DNA of 64,000 nucleotides from positions 16,184 to 80,183 of the forward strand of contig JAIPCX010000015.1 in the NCBI GenBank assembly GCA_021737945.1, given 5' to 3'. Shown here piece after piece: positions 1 through 14,927 of this stretch (position 1 is the first letter of the stretch; each line of letters opens with the position of its first letter). Below the pieces are notes generated by a model, which saw only the letters and a program-made list of their open reading frames with translations, made no database searches and had not been told where the DNA came from. The translations under genes and the position numbers were made by a program. Source of the DNA: Polynucleobacter sp. GTDB lineage: Bacteria; Pseudomonadota; Gammaproteobacteria; Burkholderiales; Burkholderiaceae_D.

Positions 1-459
1 GCCTGTATCAAAATCTAATCCCAGAGGTGCGCCAAGGTCCACATGATCTTTAACCTCAAAATCAAACTGGCGAGGTGTGCCAACTTTGCGAAGCTCAACG
101 TTGCCTGATTCATCGCTACCAGAAGGCACCGACTCATGAGGTAGATTCGGTATCGCTTGCATAAAGTCCGCAAGCTTTGTCTGAACGATGTCGAGCTGAT
201 CAGCTGAAGCTTTGAGTTCATCACCCAAACCAGCTACCTGATTCATGACAGCGGTCGTATCTTCGCCTTTACCTTTGAGCGCGCCAATTTGCTTGGATAG
301 CGAGTTGCGCTGCGCCTGCAATTCCTCAGTACGAGTCTGGATAGATTTGCGCTCTGCCTCTAGTGCATTAAAGCTCGCTGTGTCCAGAGTAAATTTGCGG
401 TGCGCCAGACGGGCTGCAACAGCCTCTATATCCTTGCGGAGAAGTTGAATGTCGATCAT
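1..459 (-). CDS. serS: Seryl-tRNA synthetase, N-terminal part (runs off window start)
   Basis: Minus-strand translation from ATG at 459 begins [59 protein letters not shown], the typical SerRS coiled-coil arm. Confidence 0.9.
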   Translation of the reverse strand, partial: MIDIQLLRKDIEAVAARLAHRKFTLDTASFNALEAERKSIQTRTEELQAQRNSLSKQIGALKGKGEDTTAVMNQVAGLGDELKASADQLDIVQTKLADFMQAIPNLPHESVPSGSDESGNVELRKVGTPRQFDFEVKDHVDLGAPLGLDFDTG

Positions 460-556
460 GGGGAGATGCGTCAGATTAAGAACAAAGATGAGATTGTACC
501 AAGGGCGGGTACGGTCACGGTTTGATTGGGTTAGCAGTAATGTGACGGCAGTAAGC

Positions 557-1846
557 TCATTTTTTACCGCTCGCTTTGTAGTCACTATCCAATTGCCTGA
601 GATACGCCAGCTTCTCTGCGATCTTGCCCTCTAGACCTCGAGGCGACGGCTGATACCAGCCTGGCTCGCGGATACCCTCCGGAAGGTAAGTTTCACCGGC
701 CGCATAGGCGTCGGGTTCATCATGTGCGTAGCGATACAACTTACCGTAGCCCAGCTCTTTCATTAGCTTAGTAGGTGCATTTCGCAGATGCTCGGGCACA
801 GGGCGCGATGCATCATTGGCTATAAAAGATCGCACCTTGTTATACGCGTTATAAACCGCATTGGATTTAGCCGCACAAGCAAGATAAACAACCGCCTCGG
901 CCAACGCCAGCTCACCTTCGGGCGAACCTAGTCGTTCATACGATTCAGCCGCATCCAACGTCAATCTCAATGCACGCGGATCAGCCAAGCCTATATCTTC
1001 GCTTGCCATGCGTATTAATCGCCGGCTTAGATAACGAGGATCAGCACCGCCATCGAGCATACGGACTAACCAATACAGCGCTGCATCAGGGTTTGATCCA
1101 CGAACGGATTTATGCAGTGCAGATATCTGATCATAAAAAGTATCGCCACCTTTATCAAAACGACGCAGGGTGTCGCCCAAACTTTCTTTCAACAAGGCAG
1201 CGTCAATCACACTGACTTTTTTTTGTTGTGTCGCCCGCAAAACAATTTCGATATTATTTAAGAGTTTGCGACCATCCCCGTCAGCACTAGCCGCCAATAA
1301 TTGCTTAGCTTCTTGGTCAACGCTGAATTCATTGTCGATAGCAATCGCACGATCGACTAATTGGAGTAAATCGTCAGGCGTTAATGGCTTTAATACGTAC
1401 ACAGCGGCACGCGAGAGCAATGCGCCGTTTACTTCAAACGATGGGTTTTCAGTGGTGGCACCAATAAACGTCAGTAAACCACTTTCCACATGTGGCAGAA
1501 AGGCGTCTTGCTGACTCTTATTAAAACGATGAACTTCATCAACAAATAAAATCGTTTGCCGACCTGAATTCGCTTGTATGACCTGAGCGCGTTCTACCGC
1601 CTCACGAATATCTTTAACACCTGAAAGCACGGCAGATAACGCGATGAACTCGGCATTGAATCCCTGCGCCATTAAGCGCGCCAGCGTGGTCTTACCTACG
1701 CCCGGCGGTCCCCACAAAATCATGGAGTGCGGCTGACCTGACTCAAAAGCCACGCGCAAAGGCTTGCCTGCTGCGAGCAGATGCTCTTGTCCGATCACAT
1801 CATCAAGAACTGCAGGGCGCAAGCGCTCGGCGAGAGGGGCGCTCAT
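557..1846 (-). CDS. rarA: Replication-associated recombination protein A (RarA/MgsA AAA+ ATPase)
   Basis: ORF with [28 protein letters not shown] Walker A and [21 protein letters not shown]. Confidence 0.95.
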   Translation of the reverse strand: MSAPLAERLRPAVLDDVIGQEHLLAAGKPLRVAFESGQPHSMILWGPPGVGKTTLARLMAQGFNAEFIALSAVLSGVKDIREAVERAQVIQANSGRQTILFVDEVHRFNKSQQDAFLPHVESGLLTFIGATTENPSFEVNGALLSRAAVYVLKPLTPDDLLQLVDRAIAIDNEFSVDQEAKQLLAASADGDGRKLLNNIEIVLRATQQKKVSVIDAALLKESLGDTLRRFDKGGDTFYDQISALHKSVRGSNPDAALYWLVRMLDGGADPRYLSRRLIRMASEDIGLADPRALRLTLDAAESYERLGSPEGELALAEAVVYLACAAKSNAVYNAYNKVRSFIANDASRPVPEHLRNAPTKLMKELGYGKLYRYAHDEPDAYAAGETYLPEGIREPGWYQPSPRGLEGKIAEKLAYLRQLDSDYKASGKK

Positions 1847-1849
1847 GTT

Positions 1850-2500
1850 TTATTGCTGAAGTACGTCGGCACCCTTAGGTAGGGCGAAATGAAATTGATT
1901 GGCTGGCAGTGATGGATTTTTTTCAAACTTGGTAAATGTGAGTAACGAGATCTGACCAAAGCTATCGCGCAATTCCATGGCAACGGGCACGCCGTCCTTC
2001 AAGCCAATCCCAATTTTTTCAAAACTCGTATCTTTAGCTTTGGGGATGGCTTGCAACCACTCAATGCCTTCACGCAGACCGCCTTCGGACAAGGTGAAGT
2101 TTTTTTCCAGATCATTACTACCAAAAAGTATCGCGGCTGGTGAAGAGCCTATGGCATTACCTAGAGTCTTGATCGTGACTTGATTCAGATCTTTATCGTA
2201 GATAAAAAGTTTTTCACCATCAGCCTGCAAAACCTGCTCGTAGGGTTTTTGGTAGGTCCAGATAAATTTTCCCGGACGCGCAAAGATAAACACGCCATTG
2301 GCAGTCGAAGAGACTCGCATCTTGCCGCCCTCTTCTTTCACCATGCGCTGATTAAATTCTCCACGCGCACTTTTGGTGCCTGCTACAAACGCCTTGAATT
2401 GCTCTAGCGCAGATGCCTGTGCAAGCAAGGGAAGACAAATAAACAAACTAAAGAAAAATTTGATTTTCACAGAGCGCTCTTCACTCAATTCATTATTCAA
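1850..2500 (-). CDS. lolA: Outer-membrane lipoprotein carrier protein LolA
   Basis: Signal peptide, LolA-like sequence (GEFNQRMV..., [31 protein letters not shown]), location between ftsK and rarA. Confidence 0.93.
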   Translation of the reverse strand: MNNELSEERSVKIKFFFSLFICLPLLAQASALEQFKAFVAGTKSARGEFNQRMVKEEGGKMRVSSTANGVFIFARPGKFIWTYQKPYEQVLQADGEKLFIYDKDLNQVTIKTLGNAIGSSPAAILFGSNDLEKNFTLSEGGLREGIEWLQAIPKAKDTSFEKIGIGLKDGVPVAMELRDSFGQISLLTFTKFEKNPSLPANQFHFALPKGADVLQQ

Positions 2501-2509
2501 TGCTTGTTA

Positions 2510-4855
2510 TTACTCAGCATTCCCCGAGGGGACCAAGATTTCACGATTACCATTCGACTGCATCTGAGACACGATACCGCTCTGCTCCATTTGCTCGAGC
2601 AGTCGCGCAGCACGGTTGTAACCGATACGTAAATGGCGCTGCACCAACGATATCGATGCGCGTCGATTTTTGAGGACGATACCCACTGCCTGATCGTATA
2701 AAGGATCGGCTTCGCCGCTAGGGGCACCTACGCCACTGGCGTCGGCGCCTTCTTCTATCAGGCCACCCTCGAGTATGCCCTCAATGTAATTCGGCTCGCC
2801 TTGTGATTTGAGGTGCTTGACAACACGATGCACTTCTTCATCAGACACAAACGCACCGTGCACACGCACAGGCATGCCGGTACCCGGCGGCATGTAAAGC
2901 ATATCGCCCATACCCAGCAAAGCCTCAGCCCCTTGTTGATCGAGGATGGTTCGTGAATCAATTTTGCTAGATACTTGAAACGCGATACGCGTAGGAATAT
3001 TGGCTTTAATCAAACCAGTAATCACATCAACTGATGGGCGTTGTGTCGCTAAAATTAAATGAATACCTGCAGCACGCGCTTTTTGCGCTATACGTGCAAT
3101 CAACTCTTCCACTTTTTTTCCAACGACCATCATCAAATCGGCCAACTCATCAATGATGATGACAATGGTAGGCAGCTTGTCTAATGGCTCAGGTGCGTCG
3201 GGAGTTAAACTAAATGGGTTGGGAATTTTTTCTGATTTTTTATCCGCATCAACGATTTTTTGGTTATAGCCCGCCAAATTACGCACACCCATTTTGGACA
3301 TCAGGCGATAGCGTCGTTCCATCTCATTGACCGCCCAATTCAGCGCATGCCCTGCCTGCCGCATGTCGGTGACAACCGGTGCCAACAAATGAGGAATGCC
3401 TTCATAGATCGATAATTCCAGCATCTTAGGATCGATCAATATCAAGCGCACCTGATTTGGATCGGCTTTGTAAAGCAAAGAGAGTATCGTGGCATTGATG
3501 CCGACAGACTTACCCGAGCCCGTTGTACCCGCCACCAGCAAATGCGGCATCTTGGCGAGATCGGCCACAACAGGGTTGCCTGCAATGTCTTTGCCCAGAC
3601 CTATCGTCAGTAGGGATGCATTATCGTTATAAATCTTAGAGCCAACAATTTCTGTCAGACGAACGATTTGTCGATTGGGGTTAGGTAGCTCAAGCCCCAT
3701 GTAGTTCTTGCCAGGGATAGTCTCGACCACGCGTATCGATGTTAACGACAAAGCGCGCGCTAAATCCCGTGCGAGATTAACGATTTGACTTCCTTTAACG
3801 CCGGTTGCCGGTTCGATTTCGTAACGAGTAATCACTGGCCCAGGATACGCAGCCACTACTCGAACTTCAACGCCAAAGTCTGATAGTTTTTTCTCAATCA
3901 GGCGGCTAACAAATTCCAACGTATCGACGCTTACTGTTTCCTGCTCCGTCGGTGGCTCATCTAATAACGAGAGGGGCGGCAAGTTGGTGTCTGGCATATC
4001 CAAGAACAGCGACACCTGTTTTTCTTTTTGTGCGCGTTCAGATTTAGGTACCGACACCACTTGCGGCACGATTTGTATCGGCGAAGTTGCCTTCGATTCG
4101 ACTATGCGCGCGCGTTCTTGCTCAACCACTTCTTCACGTTTAACAGCCGCCTCTTGACCGACCTTACGGTCCTGCCACTCAACATATAGCGCATTGAGTA
4201 ATTGAACAAAGCTCTCTATCGCACCACCCAAACGCTCAGCGACGGCCAACCACGACACATGAAAGCACAAGCTAAAACCCAAACCAAACAGCATCAGCAG
4301 CAACAAGGTGCCGCCATCAAAACCAAAACCTGACTGCGCGCTGCCACCGACTAATTCACCCAACACGCCGCCGGGGTCACGTGGCAATTTCACTTTCAGG
4401 CTATACATCCGAACAAATTCAAGACCGCAACTACCCAGTACTAGCAATACAAAACCACCGATGCGTATCAACACCTCATAACGATGCGGTGCTTCTTGCT
4501 CTTGCTCAAGAAAAAAACGCTTGGCCAGACGTCGATAACTCACCCAAACGGCGGCCAACATCGCCACGCACCACCACCAAGCAGAAAATCCGAAAATGTA
4601 GAACATCAAATCCGATAACCACGCACCAGCCGAGCCGCCCCAATTTAACGGCTTGGTCGACATACCCGCGTGCGACCATCCAGAGTCGGCCGTGGAATAC
4701 GTAAACATGACCAACGTCAAGTAAGCGCCAATAACGGCCAATAAAAGCCAACGAGCCTCGGAAAGCAGGCGTATCAGTCGATTCGGCAGGGGATCGGGCG
4801 CCGCAGCGGGGGGTGTTCGGGTATAGGTGGAAGTATTTCGGCTCATGACATTCAC
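2510..4855 (-). CDS. ftsK: DNA translocase FtsK
   Basis: N-terminal TM segments, [18 protein letters not shown] Walker A, C-terminal gamma winged helix ([23 protein letters not shown]). Confidence 0.96.
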   Translation of the reverse strand: MNVMSRNTSTYTRTPPAAAPDPLPNRLIRLLSEARWLLLAVIGAYLTLVMFTYSTADSGWSHAGMSTKPLNWGGSAGAWLSDLMFYIFGFSAWWWCVAMLAAVWVSYRRLAKRFFLEQEQEAPHRYEVLIRIGGFVLLVLGSCGLEFVRMYSLKVKLPRDPGGVLGELVGGSAQSGFGFDGGTLLLLMLFGLGFSLCFHVSWLAVAERLGGAIESFVQLLNALYVEWQDRKVGQEAAVKREEVVEQERARIVESKATSPIQIVPQVVSVPKSERAQKEKQVSLFLDMPDTNLPPLSLLDEPPTEQETVSVDTLEFVSRLIEKKLSDFGVEVRVVAAYPGPVITRYEIEPATGVKGSQIVNLARDLARALSLTSIRVVETIPGKNYMGLELPNPNRQIVRLTEIVGSKIYNDNASLLTIGLGKDIAGNPVVADLAKMPHLLVAGTTGSGKSVGINATILSLLYKADPNQVRLILIDPKMLELSIYEGIPHLLAPVVTDMRQAGHALNWAVNEMERRYRLMSKMGVRNLAGYNQKIVDADKKSEKIPNPFSLTPDAPEPLDKLPTIVIIIDELADLMMVVGKKVEELIARIAQKARAAGIHLILATQRPSVDVITGLIKANIPTRIAFQVSSKIDSRTILDQQGAEALLGMGDMLYMPPGTGMPVRVHGAFVSDEEVHRVVKHLKSQGEPNYIEGILEGGLIEEGADASGVGAPSGEADPLYDQAVGIVLKNRRASISLVQRHLRIGYNRAARLLEQMEQSGIVSQMQSNGNREILVPSGNAE

Positions 4856-5007
4856 AAGTTCTGAGCGGGCTCCTGTAGGGGGCCGTCAGTTCATCTATAA
4901 TTTCGTTTTGATTTTTGCGGCACTATCGCATGAATCTATACCGGATGATACTCCCTCCGGTCAGCATTTTCCCTGTTCCAGCGATTACGCACAGTCCTTT
5001 CACTTAA

Positions 5008-5979
<972 letters not shown>

Positions 5980-6033
5980 GCGTATAGACAGCACCGCTGC
6001 CTAAAATTTCGCAGTTCCCAGTAGGAGACCTGC

Positions 6034-6651
6034 ATGATCAAAGACCTTGCCGAACTCAAGGCGCTGAAGCAGCGACTGAAATCTCGCGCTGAAGCAGCAA
6101 TGAAGGCTGAACAAGAGCGCCGTGAACGCGAGCGCGAGGCGAATCTGTTTCGCACTACTGTTGGCGAAGTTGCGCCACTGAGAACGGCGGCCCGAGTCAG
6201 CACTCCCCTACCGCGACCTCAACCTATCGCTCATCAACGACTGGCGGATGACGAGGCTGCATTGCAGGAATCCTTATCCGATGAATTTAGTATCGATACG
6301 CTGCTAGAGATAGATGAAGATCTCAGCTTTGTGCGCGGTGGCATCGGCCCCGATGTGCTGCGTAAATTACGTGGTGGTGGGTGGGTAACGCAAGATCAAT
6401 TAGATTTGCATGGCTTGCGTACGGATCAAGCGCGTCAAGCTTTGAGTCAGTTTGTTCGTGATTCGATGAAACGTGGAATGCGCTGCGTGCGCATCATTCA
6501 CGGTAAAGGTTTGGGATCGCTGGGGAAAAAACCTGTGTTGAAAAACAAGGTGAGAAACTGGCTAGTACAAAAAGACGAAGTACTCGCTTTTTGTCAGGCG
6601 CGCGCAGCCGATGGAGGCAGCGGCGCGCTGATGGTGTTACTTAAGGGCTAG
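6034..6651 (+). CDS. Smr/MutS2-domain protein
   Basis: C-terminal LDLHGLRTDQARQALSQFV...VRIIHGKGLGS Smr signature. Confidence 0.9.
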   Translation: MIKDLAELKALKQRLKSRAEAAMKAEQERREREREANLFRTTVGEVAPLRTAARVSTPLPRPQPIAHQRLADDEAALQESLSDEFSIDTLLEIDEDLSFVRGGIGPDVLRKLRGGGWVTQDQLDLHGLRTDQARQALSQFVRDSMKRGMRCVRIIHGKGLGSLGKKPVLKNKVRNWLVQKDEVLAFCQARAADGGSGALMVLLKG

Positions 6652-6661
6652 TCTTCGGAAC

Positions 6662-8658
<1,997 letters not shown>

Positions 8659-9837
8659 CGGTAACCAAGCTTCAAAGAGGCTAATCCTGCAAAACCAGAA
8701 TTATCGCACGCGCATCCTTTCTTCTCTGGCCGAACTGGAACCAAGCACATGGAATGATCTGGTTCGTTCGCAACCCGAGGCGAACCCTTTTCTGTCATAT
8801 GCCTTTCTGCACGCATTGCATGAATCAGGTAGCGCGAGTAAAAAATCCGGCTGGCAGCCCCAGTACCTCAGCATTTGGCAAGGCGATAACCTGGTAGCCG
8901 CGTTGCCGCTGTATGCCAAATTTCACTCCTACGGTGAGTATGTATTTGATTGGGCCTGGGCCGATGCTTATCGTCGCAATGGCTTGGAGTACTACCCGAA
9001 ATTGTTATCCGCGATTCCTTTTACGCCAGTGACGGGTGGTCGGCTACTTGCGATAGATGCGCCAGCACGAGCAGCGTTGGTAACGGCGCTAAAAGAAGTT
9101 CAAGAAAAAAATGATCTCTCCTCAACGCACATTCTTTATCCGCCCGAGCAAGAAGCGAAGCAATTAGAAGAGGCCGGATTTATGCTGCGTAAAGGCGTTC
9201 AATTCCATTGGAAAAATCAAGGCTTTGAAAATTTTGAACAGTTTCTTTCAACGCTAGAACAAAAAAAACGAAAAAATATTCGTGCCGAGCGACGTAAGGT
9301 GCATGAAGCAGGCATCTCGCTACGCCAACTCCCTGGGGTGCAAGCGAGCGAAGCTGACTGGAGATTTTTTAAGCGCTGCTACGACAATACCTATAGCGCG
9401 CATTATTCGACACCCTATTTAAATCTTGATTTCTTCCTAAGAATCAGTCAAACCATGCCAGAAAATTTATTACTGGTCATTGCTGAGCGCGAAGGAAACC
9501 CGATTGCCTCATCGCTGTTAATTCATGATCAAAATACGCTGTATGGTCGTTACTGGGGTGCGCTTGAACATCACGCCTGCCTGCATTTTGAGACCGCGTA
9601 CTATCAGCCACTAGAATTTTGTATCGCCAATAAAATTGCAGCATTTGAAGGTGGCGCACAAGGTGAGCACAAAATGGCGCGAGGTTTTCTACCTCAACAA
9701 ACCTGGTCAGCACACTGGTTAGCGCATCCGGGATTTGCCGACGCCGTTGAACGATTCCTAGACGAAGAAGGAAAAGGAATCGAAAACTATGTGGACGAGC
9801 TGAACGAAAGAAATCCGTTCAAGAGTTAACAATAAAA

Positions 9838-9864
9838 AAGCGCCACCGATGTGGCGCTTTTTTT
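9838..9864. terminator. Intrinsic (possibly bidirectional) terminator between DUF482 gene and ppa
   Basis: GCGCCAC-CGAT-GTGGCGC stem-loop flanked by A-run and T-run. Confidence 0.88.
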
Positions 9865-9880
9865 ATTCAACTGTCTATGA

Positions 9881-10429
9881 TCAAAAATTTGGCTTGCTCG
9901 CCGCTTTCTTGTAGTTATCAACGCCAGTCATGATCTCAGAACGTGCATCATCTGGACCAAACCAACCTTCAACCTTGACCCATTTGCCTGGCTCCAGATC
10001 TTTGTAGTGTTCGAAAAAATGCTGAATCTGCTGTAGTCGTAATGAATTCATATCTTCAGGTTTTTGCCAATGCGTATAAATCGGCAAAACTTTGTCGACC
10101 GGTACGGCGAGTACTTTGGCATCGCCTCCGGATTCATCCTGCATCTTTAATACACCTACAGGCCGGCAACGCACCACGACGCCCGCCAACAATGGAAACG
10201 GCGTAATCACCAATACGTCAACCGGATCCCCATCATCAGCGATGGTGTGTGGAACATAACCGTAATTACACGGATAGTGCATGGCGGTACCCATGAAACG
10301 ATCCACAAAAATCGCACCCGATTCCTTATCAACTTCGTATTTGATTGGATCGGCATTCATTGGAATTTCGATGACTACATTGAAATCGTTTGGCAAATCG
10401 CGGCCAGCTGGTACCAGATTCAAACCCAT
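9881..10429 (-). CDS. ppa: Inorganic pyrophosphatase
   Basis: [43 protein letters not shown]...[10 protein letters not shown]. Confidence 0.96.
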   Translation of the reverse strand: MGLNLVPAGRDLPNDFNVVIEIPMNADPIKYEVDKESGAIFVDRFMGTAMHYPCNYGYVPHTIADDGDPVDVLVITPFPLLAGVVVRCRPVGVLKMQDESGGDAKVLAVPVDKVLPIYTHWQKPEDMNSLRLQQIQHFFEHYKDLEPGKWVKVEGWFGPDDARSEIMTGVDNYKKAASKPNF

Positions 10430-10570
10430 TTTTACCTCAAAATAAAAAACAAAATAGAAATCACAAAACGCGCGATTATAGCGGCACAGGCTTTCGGTGC
10501 GCTTACATCGTCAAGGGTGGCGTCATTTGAACGACTGTTTGAACGACTGATTGACCGTTTATTTGCGCGA

Positions 10571-11782
10571 TCAGGATTTAGCTGTGAGGGGCAACAAAGT
10601 CACAGCGCACTGACGATAATGATCCGCAGCGGCTTCCGGTTGATTCAACTCTTCATGCAATTGGGCCAGTCGCAAATGGGCTTCTTGCCGGGTGCTTACA
10701 TCGCCACCAGAAAGCGACTGCTCTAAATGGCGCTGCGCTTTGCCCCATAATTTTTGCTTCAGGCACAGCATACCTAAGGCCAGCGAAATTTCAGTGTCGT
10801 TAGGACGCTCTTTCAGCCAATGCTCACAATGCTCAATTTGTTTTAGCAGCGTTGATGAACCTGCCGGCGCTGCGACTTGGCGATAAGCGCGCAACAAACG
10901 AGAATCCCAGGTTTTTGTTAATGCCGCCTCAAGAATCGAAGAAGCTTCGATTTGCTGACCAATTTTTATGAAACCATTCGCCGCTTGTACCGCAACGATG
11001 GTACTGACCCTATCTTCTGAGGGCACTTTGGACCAAAGCAGTTTCAAGGATTCTGGATCTTCACTGGCTTTCGTCAGCAAGGCTTCGTAAGCAACATCTC
11101 GCAGCCGTCGTGAAAGTGTGGGATGCAGTGATTTATGTTTATCTAACAAACGCACAAGCCGCAACACCTCGGGCCAGTTGCGTGCGTTTTGATGCACCTT
11201 GAGCGCTAGCCGTAAGGCCTGAGTATGACGAATACCGCTAGTGTTTAATTCGCGTAAAGCATCCAGTGCGCGATCCGTTTCTTTGACATCTTCGGCATAT
11301 AACTCGACTGCAGTCATCAATCTAGCCGTTCGTAAATTCGTATCTTGATCCGCTTTTAAAAGCCATTCATCACGTCGGCTCAGTTGCTGCATACGCTGTG
11401 CTGCACGCGCACCAATCAACGCTGCTAGACCGGCATTGTCGGGCGAAGTGGCGGCACGTTCGGCTAATTTTTCTGCACGCCCAAATCGACCTTCGAGATA
11501 ACTTTGCAAAGCTTCATTCAATGCGCGGCCCGATTCACGCAACTGCCGCATTGCGCGGTACTGTTCGACTTGACGCGGCATCGCCAGAGTCGCACGTACA
11601 GCGGCGAGAATCCCCAACACAAAGGAAAAGCTGGCAAGCAACACCACAATGAAAAAATTCAATGAAAAATCAACCCGGTACGGTGGATAAAACAAAACGA
11701 CATTCCCGGGATTAAAGCGCGCGAGCACCGCCAATCCAATGGCGGATGCTAACAAGATCATGAGCCAGATAAAAAAGCGCAT
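10571..11782 (-). CDS. hemY: HemY protein (tetratricopeptide, heme biosynthesis-associated)
   Basis: Two N-terminal TM segments, TPR-like C-terminus, position downstream of hemX. Confidence 0.88.
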   Translation of the reverse strand: MRFFIWLMILLASAIGLAVLARFNPGNVVLFYPPYRVDFSLNFFIVVLLASFSFVLGILAAVRATLAMPRQVEQYRAMRQLRESGRALNEALQSYLEGRFGRAEKLAERAATSPDNAGLAALIGARAAQRMQQLSRRDEWLLKADQDTNLRTARLMTAVELYAEDVKETDRALDALRELNTSGIRHTQALRLALKVHQNARNWPEVLRLVRLLDKHKSLHPTLSRRLRDVAYEALLTKASEDPESLKLLWSKVPSEDRVSTIVAVQAANGFIKIGQQIEASSILEAALTKTWDSRLLRAYRQVAAPAGSSTLLKQIEHCEHWLKERPNDTEISLALGMLCLKQKLWGKAQRHLEQSLSGGDVSTRQEAHLRLAQLHEELNQPEAAADHYRQCAVTLLPLTAKS

Positions 11783-11787
11783 GGTAA

Positions 11788-13071
11788 TCAGGGACGCGAA
11801 CGAGACTGACGAACGGCAGCAAGGCTATGCGAGAGTGTCGGCATTTCAATGTTGAGTACGCTCTCTTGCAGCTGCTTGATTAATTCGCGAGCTGCTTGTG
11901 TCTGTCTTGAGCGAATTTCAAAATAGCGCACCAGCGCACGATCGGCTTCGGCTAAGTCGCTTCTAAATGCAGCATCATTGCGCGACAGCAGTGCTAATCG
12001 CGCATTCAATAACCTCAGTTTTAAATTTTCACGCGCAAAGAAAGCCTCACCCGGTGAGAGCAACAAGGCTTCTGGTGTGCCTACCACACGCACGCGAACT
12101 AGCTGCCGAAGCTCATTCCACAAGTCGCTGCTCCAGCTATTCCAACGCTCCAACAGCACAGTTCGCCATTCGTCACTCGCCTTGGAATCGCTAGTACTGG
12201 GAGATGCCAACTTAGACTTGGGTGCCGGCGCTACGACTGCAGGCTTAGCGTCCGATAACAAAGGCATCTGATCTACTTGGGCAACCAGGGCATCTAGCCT
12301 CACAGCAATGCCGGTTAAATCAACACTAGGTAAACTTTTGAGGTTGTCAGTGTCTTTTGCAATCGCACGCCGAATAGCAATGAATTGCGGACGATCAGTG
12401 CGGGCCAAGCGTGCATCTGCATTTTGTAAAGCAATCAATGCGCCGCGTAGGTTTCCAGCAAGCTGTAATTGCTGACTAGCGGTTGACAATACTTGTTCAA
12501 TTTCTGCCAACGCCCAGTCATCACGATTTTTTGCCAGATCCTGATACAGCTGCTCCAGCGCCAACTGCTGCCCTTGTGACTCCACTTGCTTGGCTTCGAG
12601 CACTGCGACTTTGCCTTGCATCAGCTTCAACTCATCATCAACACGATTGGCGATAAGTTTCGTTTGGATATTCATGTTGTCGCCCGATTGCAGGCGTTGC
12701 GCTAACTCGCGACGCAAATCGCTAATGTCATTGCGCGCACTCCACCACTGCAGGCCCAGTAAAAAAGCCAATAAGCCGACGATCAACTTGAGATTAAATT
12801 CTTTACTGTCCAGGCTCTCGCGTAAACGATCTCCCCACGAACGTGAAGCTGGCTCAGCTGGCTTAGGATCTATCGCATCAGGCGCGACTTCGGCGGGCGC
12901 AGCAGCAGTCGGCTGGGCAGTTGGGCCTTGCTGAGTTTCAGGGACTGTCTGTTGAGCTAAGGAATCGTGGGCGATCATAGGCTCGGACTCCGAACTCAAA
13001 GCCGGTACAGGCGTTGACGCCGGGTTCTCAGCTGCGGATGACGATGGGGGGGATGGTGGCAACTCGCTCAT
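11788..13071 (-). CDS. hemX: HemX-family protein (uroporphyrinogen-III C-methyltransferase-like)
   Basis: Pro/Ala-rich N-terminus, single TM (LIVGLLAFLLGLQWW), Q-rich coiled coil; ATG at 13071 overlaps hemD stop. Confidence 0.85.
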   Translation of the reverse strand: MSELPPSPPSSSAAENPASTPVPALSSESEPMIAHDSLAQQTVPETQQGPTAQPTAAAPAEVAPDAIDPKPAEPASRSWGDRLRESLDSKEFNLKLIVGLLAFLLGLQWWSARNDISDLRRELAQRLQSGDNMNIQTKLIANRVDDELKLMQGKVAVLEAKQVESQGQQLALEQLYQDLAKNRDDWALAEIEQVLSTASQQLQLAGNLRGALIALQNADARLARTDRPQFIAIRRAIAKDTDNLKSLPSVDLTGIAVRLDALVAQVDQMPLLSDAKPAVVAPAPKSKLASPSTSDSKASDEWRTVLLERWNSWSSDLWNELRQLVRVRVVGTPEALLLSPGEAFFARENLKLRLLNARLALLSRNDAAFRSDLAEADRALVRYFEIRSRQTQAARELIKQLQESVLNIEMPTLSHSLAAVRQSRSRP

Positions 13072-13841
13072 GGCCGCGATTGTATCGCGGTCACCAGTGC
13101 TTCGTCGCCTGATGCCGTCAGAATAACGTGCTGAAAACCCATGTTTTTTGCAGTCTCTTCGATTCGAACGTGCGGAACGATCACTGTCGCTCGCTGAATT
13201 TGCTCCCAACCGGAGGTACCGGCTACCTGCTCTACATCGTCTTTGAGGTTACGCAAGGCTTCCGAACTGGTGATGACCCAGTCGCAGTCGACCTCCAGCA
13301 GCTGGGATAACTCCTCTCGACGCTCCGCATCCAAAGGAGGCGAGCCACGCCTATAGGCCGCCACCTGATCCACCGTAATCCCAGCCTCACGTAAGCGGTC
13401 AGCCAGCAATTCACGGCCAGTTTCGGCCCGAATAATCAGCACTTTCTTGCCGGCCAGCGCTGGCAAATCTAGCACCTCGAGCAAGGTTTCGGAATCGGTG
13501 CGCTGGGTATCGATAGGGCTAAGTACGGTGGCAGTTTGATCGGTGACTCCATGCCTAGCCAGCGCTTGCCGGCTACCTTCACCCACCACGGCGGCCGACA
13601 CTCCCCGCGGCCACTTAGGCAAAAAGGCAAACGCTGCATCCACCGCATTCGGGCTGACAAAGGCCACCATGGCGTAGTCAGAAAGGTTATTCAGGCAGAC
13701 TTTGAGTTGGGAAGGATCGGACAGTGGCTGTATATCCAACAGCGGAAAAACACAAACAGCACGTCCCAGTGCTATCAGTCGCAAGGCGAGGGATTCCGCC
13801 TGCGACTGGGGACGGGTGATAACAATCAGGTTCTTACTCAA
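13068..13841 (-). CDS. hemD: Uroporphyrinogen-III synthase
   Basis: [20 protein letters not shown]...FPLLDIQP...[15 protein letters not shown] start at 13841 overlapping hemC stop is inferred. Confidence 0.85.
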   Translation of the reverse strand: MSKNLIVITRPQSQAESLALRLIALGRAVCVFPLLDIQPLSDPSQLKVCLNNLSDYAMVAFVSPNAVDAAFAFLPKWPRGVSAAVVGEGSRQALARHGVTDQTATVLSPIDTQRTDSETLLEVLDLPALAGKKVLIIRAETGRELLADRLREAGITVDQVAAYRRGSPPLDAERREELSQLLEVDCDWVITSSEALRNLKDDVEQVAGTSGWEQIQRATVIVPHVRIEETAKNMGFQHVILTASGDEALVTAIQSRP

Positions 13842-14772
13842 CCTTGCAAGCAGCAAGAATGGCGCTGGCATCCTGCGCCTCAAGGGCGCGCGCAATTTCA
13901 TGGCCCAAGGCCTCGGGCGATGCCGCATCACCGTTAACTTCGGCATGCGCAATGCGCTTGCCATCCGGCGTGGCGACCATAGCGCGCAAGCGCATAGCAT
14001 TGTCTTCAATGGTTGCGAACGCCGCTAATGGAATCTGGCAGCTTCCGCCAAAGTTTTTCGATAGTGTGCGTTCAGCGCGCACAGCACGCTCAGTATCGGT
14101 ATGGTTTAGCGGCGCGAGCAATTCCAGCAACTCTTTACGACCCGAAGGTATCTCGATCGCCATAGCACCCTGTCCGGGTGCAGGCAGGCTGTGCTCAGGC
14201 TCGATGAAGGAACGGATGCGATCGGCCATACCCAGACGCTTTAGTCCGGCAGCGGCAAGAATGATGGCAGCGTACTCGCCACGATCCAACTTACCCAGAC
14301 GCGTATCCAGATTGCCGCGCAAGGGCTGTATGTTCAGCAAAGGGAAGCGCGCAGCGATCAGCGCCTGGCGGCGCAAACTACTGGTGCCGACTATGGCACC
14401 CGCAGGTAAGTCTTCGAGGCTACTATAGGTGTTCGAGACAAAAGCATCGCGTGGGTCTTCGCGCTCCAGAACCGCCGCCAGCTCAAAGCCCTCGGGCAGC
14501 TCCATCGGCACATCTTTGAGCGAATGAACGGCCAAATCGGCTTCGCCATTTTGCATAGCGACTTCGAGTTCTTTGACGAATAAACCTTTGCCGCCGACTT
14601 TCGATAAGGTACGGTCAAGAATTTGATCACCGCGCGTTGTCATTCCAAGAATCGTTACCGTACTGTGCGGATATAATTCGAGCAAGCGTGCCTGAACAGT
14701 CTCAGCCTGCCACATGGCGAGCCTGCTCTCACGTGAGGCAATCACCAGTTTTCCGGAAAACGATGCGTTCAA
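13834..14772 (-). CDS. hemC: Porphobilinogen deaminase (hydroxymethylbilane synthase)
   Basis: [42 protein letters not shown]. Confidence 0.96.
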   Translation of the reverse strand: MNASFSGKLVIASRESRLAMWQAETVQARLLELYPHSTVTILGMTTRGDQILDRTLSKVGGKGLFVKELEVAMQNGEADLAVHSLKDVPMELPEGFELAAVLEREDPRDAFVSNTYSSLEDLPAGAIVGTSSLRRQALIAARFPLLNIQPLRGNLDTRLGKLDRGEYAAIILAAAGLKRLGMADRIRSFIEPEHSLPAPGQGAMAIEIPSGRKELLELLAPLNHTDTERAVRAERTLSKNFGGSCQIPLAAFATIEDNAMRLRAMVATPDGKRIAHAEVNGDAASPEALGHEIARALEAQDASAILAACKVE

Positions 14773-14927
14773 AGCGGCCTCTCAGGTTCATGGCCGATAC
14801 GGATAGTCGTCGACCCAGTTAGCAATTCGTAATGCTGAAAAATTCGGCGGATTTTATCATGCGCCCCTTGTGTCGCCTTGCCAAAAGCCGGAGCGACGAT
14901 GACTCAAGCTGAAAGCATACCCCTGCC

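Noticed and set aside
10503-10570. TTGAACGACTG direct duplication between ppa and hemY
   Set aside because: Two short copies only; no associated structure or ORF.
13716-13750. CTGTATATCCAACAG, LexA-like
   Set aside because: Spacing between CTG and CAG is 9 rather than 10, arms do not match, and it lies inside the hemD coding region.
13844-14428. 194-aa plus-strand ORF
   Set aside because: Antisense to hemC, no recognisable domain.
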